38,762 bases of DNA, taken from a virus. The notes below the pieces were generated by a model. That model saw nothing but the letters and a program-made list of their open reading frames with translations. It was not told where the DNA came from and ran no database searches. This document shows, piece by piece, positions 1 through 10,300 of the stretch (positions are counted from its first letter, which is position 1; every line of letters begins with the position of its first letter). The translations under genes and the position numbers were made by a program. Location of the stretch: positions 1 to 38,762 of IMG/VR virus record IMGVR_UViG_3300006923_000059; one strand, written 5' to 3'.

Positions 1-1315
1 ATTTATTTATTTTTATTCCCTCGGCATCATTGAGTAACTTATTGTTTATGAAAGAAGATAGATTCAAAGACGGAATAACCCAAGGAAATCCATCAGAGAT
101 ACCATTGGAATTGATATCATTTTTAATGTCATCCATTATAGGAAAATCAATAGAAGAATTTAATAAACTATCATTTGTGGAGGTGTGTGTAAATTTACTG
201 CTTATATCACCAAACTTATACTCCATGGCCGACCAATGGGTTATAATTGCATAATTATTCTTGGTAAATCCTTTCAGTTCTTTTTTATCGGGCTTTGTTG
301 TGTATAGTTTACCAATCCCTGTATCTAAATTACCGAAGGCTTCTTGACCCCCATATCCATAAAATTCACCCAAATAAAATCCACCGAATTTATAATCACC
401 GATTTTCCAACCATCAACAACACTTCTCGAAACTGTTTTAGTTTTAATAAATTCCTGCAAAGGTGATATACCATCATCACTACAATCTAATGGAATGCCG
501 TCTTTAATTCCCATCCAAAATCCATCACAATCCTTTGCCTTCTTTATTTGACACGAATCTTTTCGTACACATGCAGAAAAAATTGATGGATCATTTTCAG
601 TGAATATTTTATCGACCGATGTATTATTACCAACAGAAAATACCCCATCTTTCTTTGTTGATAAACCACCTTCTTCGACAAGTTTTCTGAAACCAACATC
701 ACCACACATAATACCATCATCATCGGTAGGATCATCACACGCAACGTCTGGATGATGTGTTGCAGTACCATCTGGATTTACATCTGTTTGCTTTTCTCCG
801 CATTCTATTCCAGAACAAACATCATAACATTCAAATCCACCATCACCCAAATCTACACAACACCCTTGAGGAAATCTTACATCATATTCGATGGGATCAG
901 GAATCTGTGGGTTTTCTGACTTCCCTCTTGTACAAAATCCGAAAATGTCATCAACTTTTGAGCAAGATTGGTTTGCTCCCAACCACACCCCACCTATTGA
1001 AGAACATTCACAAAATGAAATATCGTCTGCTAATCCACCACTATAGTCCGACTCACCCTGATCAATTGAGTCCATGTAATCCTCAAAGCTGTCAACGTAA
1101 CTGCAAGCGCAGCAACACCCAGTGTCGCTTATAGATGGACATTTTATATCTTCTGTTTCTTCTCCATATTGAAAATATCCGTTGTCATCAATACATTGAC
1201 TATATGAAGTGTTGTCTGATGAGTTCCCATCAGGATAACAACAAATTCCTTGATCAGAAAGGTCTGTACTATAATCTGCTGTTGATTTAATTCTCGATCT
1301 GAATTGAATGCTCAT
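1..1315 (-). CDS. Cys-rich virion protein with DUF1566-like C-terminal part (3' end beyond window)
   Basis: The frame opens at an ATG at 1313-1315, 19 bases after the stop of the 3078-aa gene, and stays open to base 1, so at least 438 codons are present and the C-terminus lies outside. The first ~200 residues are Cys-rich, with GICCYPDG, DTGCCCAC and QGCCVDLGDGGFEC motifs matching the modules of the neighbouring giant genes. The later part is Cys-poor. Around residues 305-325 it reads GDYKFGGFYLGEF, and around 406-418 PWVIPSLNLSSFI. These resemble the GDLYAGGMVVGLY and WYIPSQDEMSFI segments of the DUF1566-like domain in the 1045-aa protein. I infer another tail adhesin at the end of the fibre gene run. 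Upstream GAAAAAGAT is a weak ribosome site. There is no collagen stalk, unlike its three neighbours. Confidence 0.8.
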   Translation of the reverse strand, partial: MSIQFRSRIKSTADYSTDLSDQGICCYPDGNSSDNTSYSQCIDDNGYFQYGEETEDIKCPSISDTGCCCACSYVDSFEDYMDSIDQGESDYSGGLADDISFCECSSIGGVWLGANQSCSKVDDIFGFCTRGKSENPQIPDPIEYDVRFPQGCCVDLGDGGFECYDVCSGIECGEKQTDVNPDGTATHHPDVACDDPTDDDGIMCGDVGFRKLVEEGGLSTKKDGVFSVGNNTSVDKIFTENDPSIFSACVRKDSCQIKKAKDCDGFWMGIKDGIPLDCSDDGISPLQEFIKTKTVSRSVVDGWKIGDYKFGGFYLGEFYGYGGQEAFGNLDTGIGKLYTTKPDKKELKGFTKNNYAIITHWSAMEYKFGDISSKFTHTSTNDSLLNSSIDFPIMDDIKNDINSNGISDGFPWVIPSLNLSSFINNKLLNDAEGIKINK

Positions 1316-1334
1316 ATATTATATATCTTTTTCA

Positions 1335-4300
1335 TTACCGGCACAGAGGATATGGACAATTTGGTGAAATGCAATTCATCCAAACACACTGTCCAGATGG
1401 AAGTTTAACATAACTATTTAGATCTTCAAATTCTTTGCCGCGTGGTGGTGGTGTCGCATCACAAAGAATGCATTTGGGATCATCATCTTTACATTCAATA
1501 TCGTGATCTGAACATACTGAGTTATCACCGTAGTATTCACCTCCTGCGGTCTCGCAAGCAGTATGACCCCATCCCTCCGAACAAGAATTATTAATGCAAC
1601 ACGCACCAGTTGGGACATCTTGATCTGCACACTCTGCATATTCAGAAAAGTCTGCACATTCACCATCACCCTTCCAGTGACTCGCAGAAATAGAATCACA
1701 TTCGTATTTTATTGTTCTAATGCATGACGGATTTCCACCATCATCGTAACAACACACACCAAGGTCACATGGTTTCATACCGGTTGCAGGATCAATCATA
1801 GTACAATCGTCATATGATGTTAGAGGTTGTCCATCTTCATCACTGCATTGTTGTTGTGTTATATCTGAACAATTTCCTGTATATATTCCTCCAACTTTCT
1901 CACAACACGCATATGAATCGTCTACACACTCGTCTGTACAATCATTTACTAATGTACCGTTGGTGCAGCATGTCCAATTCTCATCGCATGCAAAGGTTGA
2001 CGTGTTACAACATGATGGTCTTCCATCACAAGGGTCACCGGCACATGAATTATTTATGTTCCACTCACCCTTGCACTTTTCGCATTCCGCTTGGGATTTG
2101 TCAGTCATACAGGTACTATCACCATAACAGCAACGACCCACAGTGATCGGAGTGCAATTCACATCTGCACATGCATCATCCCAGTACCAATCATAGCTGC
2201 CGAGTTCACCGCACTCCCAGAAAGTTAGGTTTTCTACACATGTGTCTGTACTAAGGCAACATGCTCCTACTGGTGCGCCGCATGCGTTCGCGGTGCAAGT
2301 TCCATTTGGGCTCCATGTATAATTGGAAACACAGGTAAGGCTGCAATTGCTTTGAGTGACATTATCGGTGCAGGACCACATTCCACCAGCATTTTCACAA
2401 CAACAAGATCCATAATCTGGATTACATGATATATCGGCACACAGTATACCTATACCTTGGTATATACCACTCAAATTAGAACAATCATCTTGAGAGAGGT
2501 TATCCGAGCAACTGGTATCAAAACAGCAAGCACCTTCGCAAGCACGGCAAGTTGACCCAATACCCATCCAAGTGCCGCTGTTGTTCAAGCAGTCTTGTTG
2601 AGTACCATCTTCTCCACATGTGCTATTTGCATAATAACAACAGGCACCGTCTTCACTTATAGGGGCACAAGGGTCACCGGCACATGTTGAATTGTCACCT
2701 TGGTATGTACCACCAGCAGCAGAGCAGTCTGCTTCAGTACCAGTTCCACAACTTGTACCAACACAGCAAGCACCTGTTGCAGGAGGGGCACAAGGGTCAC
2801 CGGCACATGTTGAATTGTCACCTTGGTATGTACCACCATCCCAAACACAATTACCTTCTGTCACTACTGAACAAACATTACTAATGCAACACGCACCAGT
2901 TGTGTAGTTGGCACAATCTAATTCGCATGTCTGCCCCGCTTCCCAATTACCACCCCAAGCACACCAGGAAGGCAGAGTGGGGTCGGCACACTGCACTTCA
3001 GTTATATTATCAGTGCAACTGTCCCCCGGATTGTCACAACAACACATACCCGTACCAAGATTACACGGGTTTTGGGTACATAGGTCGTTGTGCCAGGTTC
3101 CACCACCACATTCGTAGAGTGTTAGATCAAGACAACTTCCACCACCCGATAAACAACAACCACCAAGTGTGCATGGTAATGTATCACAATTTGAATCGTC
3201 GCCCTGCCATGAAGCACCTCCTGTGTTGTCGCATCCAAACTGTGTCGTAGTAGAACATCCACCTTGATCGTCACAACAAGCACCACAAGGGTTGTCATCA
3301 CATTCATGGTCCTCACCCATCCAATCGCCTGACGCACTTATACATTCTTTTTGGGTCATTGTTTGACATTCATTATCAATGCAACACCCACCATCAATAT
3401 CGTCGCACAATTTGGGAGTACAAGCAACACCTGTACCATAGTGATCACCATCTTTACCATCGCAAACACTCACAGATACCTCGGTACAACTTGTACCAAC
3501 ACAACACGCACCGCAATCGGGGCAACACGTATTCATCCCACAGGTTGAATCGTTACCTTGGTATATACCACCTGAAGCACTGCAGTCAGCAGCAGTTTCA
3601 ATAGAACAACTTGTATCAACACAGCATGCGCCAGTTGTGTTAGAGCAAAGGTCATCGGTACAACTAGTACATCGGTACCAAGTACCACCCAACCCTTCGC
3701 CATCATCTGGAATGCCCACGCACCATGATTGTGATTCTGCAGTACAGATTGGGTCTCCATTAGCGTCCTCGTAACAACAAGCACTGAGACCACAATCTGG
3801 TAATTGGGGTAGATCAATTTGATGTTCAATTACACAGAACGGGTCTGTACAGGTGCAGCAAGGCGCGACCACGTCAGTCTCAGAATCTCTTTCAGTCCAG
3901 AAGGGACCGTCGAATTCGGTTGGGATGAATATGCAGTCTTGTTCAATAACACCCTCTTCGCACTCCCACGAATTTGTTGCTTGTACACAACAAGTTCCAC
4001 ACTTTCCACATGTCCCATTCTCCCACACTTCATCTCCAGTATTCCAAGTACAGGGCTCACAGAGTTCATTGTCACCTTGGTAATCGCCCCCCAGCCATCG
4101 CACACATGCGTTCTCTGTCGTCTCCGCGCAAATTTGAATATCACTGCCATTATGAGTGTAGGTAAAACAACACGCTCCTTCAGGAATGTTACAAATATCA
4201 ACATCTGCGTCTTCACAACCTGAGCAGGTTTCATCGTTGCACCCTTCCAATACTCCATCCATCGGTTGTCCACCTTCCTCGACACACCTGCAAAATGGTA

Positions 4301-7300
4301 TATTAACACAATTTGGTTTGTGATCCGGGTGATCGCAACAAATAACGGTAGGATGCGAAACGTTGTTGCAAGAAGCAGGCGTATCACAGTAGTGTTGAGA
4401 CCCACATTCCCAAATTAATCCACCGACACCACCACCGCATGGGTCGCATGTGTCACCATCAATGCACCACCTGACGTAGCACTCCCCCGGATCGTTATCG
4501 CCGCAGCATAACTTGCAAGGGTTCTCGCCGGAAAGTTCATCACAGCTGGGAACGGTTCCTGCAGCATCAGGACCTTCAAAGAATCCACCAAGTACGCATT
4601 CACATGTTTGTTGTGCAACATCATCTGTGCAGATGTGCTCCCTTGGAATATTGTCACATTCGTCCCCAGCGCCGAGTCCGCAGGGGTCGGAACATCCACA
4701 GCAAGCATCGGCAATGTATTGCCCTGGGGGATCTAATATCACACAGAGATCTTCTTCATACTCCCAGCACCCACCGTTCCAGCAACACGCATGCGATGGA
4801 TTGGGGCATTCACAGGCCGCAGGTTCCAAGTGACAGCATCGTCCCTTTGGTTCGTAACAATTGCGATCATTGCAACTCGTCATTTCAGAAGTTCCACCAA
4901 GACCTTCACACACAGCTGGTGCTATTTCTAAACAAATTCCGGGAGGAATACAGCAACTATATGAGGTGATGTGGTTTATACACTCATATAGAAAATTTGG
5001 AAAATCTTGGGAAGCACTTTCAATTCTTTTCCAAGTTCCAAGTTCCCAATCGCCGTTGTGGTCACAAACTCCGCTCGCAGGACAGAGTTCTGTGCAAGCA
5101 ATGTCCTTTGCATAGTTTTTGTATGTATCTGGGATCACGCCCTCTGGCATTGGCCAAGCCCAAACATGACCACTACATACTCTCGGTCCGGTGAATTCTC
5201 CAATATTTTCTGCGAAACTTCTTATCTGATCTGCTGGTACCCTCGCACCCCCACCTGACATGCAGAAATCGATAAAATCGGAAACAACAATGGTCCACTG
5301 TGGGATTGTGCCTAGGGTCTTGTGTGGTGGCAGCACATAACTACCGGCAGATTGAAGAGCTCCAGCAATACAAGTAGCACCCGTAGGGGGTGGGGCATCG
5401 GCCATATTTTCCACCATCCCACATAAATGTGATCCGTCCCAAATTATGAGGCTGCCGTCACCGTTCACATCATATACGCCACCCGGGAAAAGTTGGTCAG
5501 TATCAACTAATTGTTCTCTTAGCCAAATTTGTACTGTATCAGTACCACTACCCTGAAATGTTAGTATAGAAACTGTAATAACTCCCATACCACTCATTGT
5601 ATTATTCGTCCCATTAAATGCCTCACAAATTCCAGCAACGGACTTCAGAAGCATAGGACCATTCACACTACCAGATGTATCTATCAGGAATGCAATATGC
5701 GGATTGTCACGTTCAGGGTCAAACTCAGCAAATCCAATACAATATTTCTCGGTGTTGCCGCATTCCACTGAAACGGAGTCATTGCAACTGGTTTGGTTTT
5801 GAACAAACAAATCACGGCAACAACAATCCAAGGGGCAAGGGTCACAACAATCAGCGGTGACCGAGCAATCCGAGGTTTCGATGAATTTGCTCCATTCGTA
5901 CGCTCCTTCGTAAGGGTCGGTCGGAAACGTTGGGGGATCGCCGGGTTTCACCAAAATCGATGGGTTATAACAACACTTCCCATAACTAGCGACCGAACAT
6001 GGCCCACCATCACAAGCCCAGTAGTCATCAACCACCATACTACAATGACCTTCCATGCAACACCCAGGATTAGCAGGATCTTGCTTATTACAACAAACGT
6101 CGCAAGAATTGTTGTTCATCCACTCTCTTTTGTAATACCCATCATCCCCCCAAGGGGTTGAGTCAACCCAGTAAATGCAACAAATACCGTCGTCATCGTC
6201 ACCCCTTCCCCCATTGATCCTATTGTCATCTCCTGCAGCAGTACAACAAATTTCACCTACACCATACCATGTTCCGTCTGCTTCGAGACATTCTTTTTCT
6301 GATAAATCTTGACAACTAGAACCGAGACAGCAAGCACCCACTGGTGATGTCTGACATGGATTTGGACTGCATGCTGAACCCGACCCCCACCACTCTCCTC
6401 CGCAATCATCTTCCGAAGATATTGAACATGACTCACCATTGCAGCAAGCACCCATTACTTCTTGATCACCACAACAATTTACAGCATTTTCACCATCACA
6501 TTTGGTGTTTGGTCCCATAAATTGTCTACCAGTGCTATTACATATGTTGCTGTTAGTTTCTTCGCACGATTCACCGTCTGGTGAACAACAAGCACCAACA
6601 TATATTGTTGCATTGCAACAATCGACTTCACCGCATTCTCCTGGTACTGCTATCCCACCGTATACAAATTCACAAATTGTCCTTGAGAGTGGTGGCAGGC
6701 AGGGCATGTCTGAATCGCAATGACCCATAGAGTCACCGATACAAACACCATCTTTACAACAAGCAATAGGATCACAACACGGACTTACACAAATATCATC
6801 ACTAAAATTAGTACAATTTTCCCCGATGTCATCACATTCACCCGTACATTGTCCATCTAAATGCCATATATTTCCATCACTTACTAAACAATTCGGCTGC
6901 GTCTGACCAACTATACAATCGTATCCACCACTGCCTGTTGGGATACAACAAGAACCCGTTACAGAACATGTCACACAAACATCGTTCTCGCAACATAGTC
7001 CAGCTCCACAATCATCATCGTCGGTGCAAGCTCCTGTGCAAGTCACACAAACATTGTTCTCGCAACATACAACACCAATTCCACAGCAATCACCATCAAT
7101 TCCACAATACTCTCCGATAGAAGACTCACAAACATTGTTCTCGCAACATTGTCCAGCTCCACAATCATCATCGTCGGTGCAATCTCCTGTGCAAGTCACA
7201 CAAACATTGTTCTCGCAACATAGTCCATCATCACAATCCTCTGGGACGGTGCAATCTCCTGTGCAAGTCACACAAACATTGTTCTCGCAACATACAACAT

Positions 7301-10300
7301 CAATTCCACAGCAATCAGCATGATTTCCACAAGAGTCTCCGAGAGAAGACTCACAAACTTTGTTCTCGCAACATTCTCCATCTCCACAATCATCATCGTC
7401 GGTGCAATATCCTGTGCAAGTCACACAAACATTGTTCTCGCAACATAGTCCATCATCACAATCCTCTGGGCCGGTGCAATCTCCTGAAGAAGCACAACCA
7501 CCGTCGCAACCGGTTCCTGCACATGTTGTGTGTATTCCCATCCAAACTGGATTAATTATGGGGTTCCAGCCACCGTTCGATTTGATGCTCTCTGGTATGC
7601 ATTCACCACCATTTTCCATGCAGGCACAAGTATCGGAACCTACCCCTTGATCGGGTTCGCAGGGTCCACTCATGAAGAAACCGCCCTGGTTGTGGCAATT
7701 TAAACGATTCATTCCCTCGTCAATACATTGAGGACCTCCTTCGTGGGGTATGCAACACGCACCATCATTGATGTTGGTGCCATCTTCGTGAACCGGTGCA
7801 TAGATTATGCCATCAGAAGAAGGTTCCAAACAGGTCCACGGACTGTGCGCCTCGAAGCAAACTGGAGTTCCGTTTTTGAGTGTTGCACAGCAAGCACCAG
7901 GTGTGCATCCCCAACAACTACCATACTTTTTCGATGAATATTGTTGCTCGCTGGCCTCTAGGACAGAAAGCCAAGCGGGGGAATCTGGATTCAAACACCC
8001 TTTTAGTTGATCTGGAAAATGAGTTTTACCACTTCCGATCCCACAATCGTGGTCACAGGACCAACTTGGATCAATGATGTCTGCGCAACGATCATTTTTC
8101 TGCACGCAACGATCGTCTTCGAGCCATCGCCCCCAAGGTTCTTCACCCTGAAATGGTCCGGTCTGGGGGTTGAACCGATTATAAGAATATCTACTCGACC
8201 ATATGCTGCGAGATACGAGGTTTTTGGTGCATACTGATCCACCATCGGGTCCATAAATGCATCTGCCAGGGTTGTACATATTGTTGTCAAAATAACATGC
8301 ATCACATGTCTCAACGCCGGGCATACAATGCTGGTTGTTGTGCCAACAATTAGTCATGGTATTATGAGAACAATCAGAAGCGCACATATTACCTGGATTA
8401 CAGACCCATTCGTTGTCTCCTTCGAACCCGCAACACTTCTCTGAACCATAGGCACCCAATGAACAAATCGAAAACGAATGGTTCTTGTCCCAGCGACCCA
8501 GCTGGGCGAAACAATCAACTACATTACCCTGACATTCCGGTCCATCTGGACCAGCCCAGCACTCGCAATTGGTTGGATCGCCATCCCCCCCTTGGCCCTG
8601 ATCACAGCCCGGGCAACCCAAGCAATTTTGGTCGTTCCAGCACCATTTCGCGCCATATGGTGCTTTTTGGAGAATTCCCCACAAAGTTGAGTCACAGCCC
8701 GTTCCCGAACAATCGGGTGGGTGTGAAGTGAGGCTTGGATATTGTTCAACCATATTCATCGCGTAGTCTTTGGACATCCAAAAACCATCCCAATGTCCAA
8801 ACATCAAGGTGCCCATAAAGTGGTACTTTACTGGAAAAAGTTGTACGGTGTCTTCGGCCAGTCTGCATTTCGTTCCGCATTTATCGGGATCGCCGCAAGC
8901 ATCCCCGCATTCGGCGTCCGGGACGTGTATTATCTCAACTTCCGATTTCCAAGTTACCTCTGTTCCTATTCCTAGGAAAGTACCACCAAACCATGCACAA
9001 TCATCTGCGGTCATGTAATTTTGGTAACTGCCGCACTCAGGATTCCCATATGGTACGGACCCCATAGTGTTGTTGTCGTCGGGCATTTGCATACAACAGG
9101 CTCCGCGTTCGTCTTCCCCAACATTACCATCTTGTTCGTAGGTCCAGGGGAAGTCTTCATCACCAGAACTACGATGATGTTCATCTGTAATAATGTCACG
9201 AATGCTTCTATTTTTGTTTAGTAGTCCTTCTAAATTATCGCAAGTAATTGGAATCGGCTCTGCCAATAAAACCATTCGTCCAGTTTCTTCTTCTCTTTCA
9301 TAATAAAAATAGTTCCAAAAAGTACCACCAAAATAATCACACTCTGCTGCACCAACATTTTCTATACAAACTCTTGTTCCTGTATCCGACCAGTCACCAC
9401 CTTCACTACAACAAATACCAACTGCATCCATACCGCAATTCTCTGCACATGTAGAAAACGCGTTAAAATATCCACCACCTGCATCTGGAACACCATCACC
9501 ATCAAAATCAAAGGGACTGTCCAATTCTTTACATTCTGTTTCTGTCATGTAATCACGACAATTTAATTCATTGTCGTCATCCATATAACAGCAAGATCCC
9601 AAACCATGAACACTTTCGCAATCACTCGTACCATATCCACGAATTGTTACCGTTGCTTTCCAACTTCTTCCTGCATCATAGGAATAAAAGTTGATAATGT
9701 CCCACCCACAAGAGAAATATAAATCATCTTCATCAAAATATACATTTGACGGCCAATCCCAAATTTGATTACCACCCAATTGTATTGTGAAGTTGAAAAC
9801 CTCAAGTTCGTTAAAATCTCCAACAATCTCATTGATACCAACTGGTGTTTCTATTTTATAAACACTACCTCTATTTACTTCTAAGTTTATTCCCGTCTCA
9901 CCACCACAGTATGGACCAAACCCTTCATATTCACCACCAGTAATTCCGTATATGATAGGATCATCAGTGTCTGCACTAAATTGTGGTAATGGTCCAATAG
10001 GAACAATAACTTCTTCTGGGTCATATGACCATTCGTTGCCTGCATCAGTAGTACCAAATGATATAGTACCATCCGATTCAGTCCATAATTTTGTTGCATT
10101 TACAGTTCCTGTTCCAGACAAATATGCAAGCCTATCCTTGACTGCACTCTCCACCACACCCACAATATATGGAATATCACCACTGATACCAATAGTGTTA
10201 TCAGAAATATATGATCCCAATGATCCCTCGGTAGTTATACCTTTGAACCAAAAAGTTGTTCCGTCTGAAACTTCTTTAAATATAGAGTATTGGTTGTCAC

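Noticed and set aside
3830-4405. A 191-residue open frame inside the 3078-aa gene in another minus-strand frame
   Set aside because: It overlaps Cys modules in a shifted frame, has no ribosome site and has unlikely composition. TGT/TGC-rich repeats simply avoid stops in neighbouring frames.
6965-7490. Regular short repeats resembling a CRISPR array
   Set aside because: Repeats are in frame, encode CCENNVC, have unequal spacing and no unique spacers. They are protein repeats.
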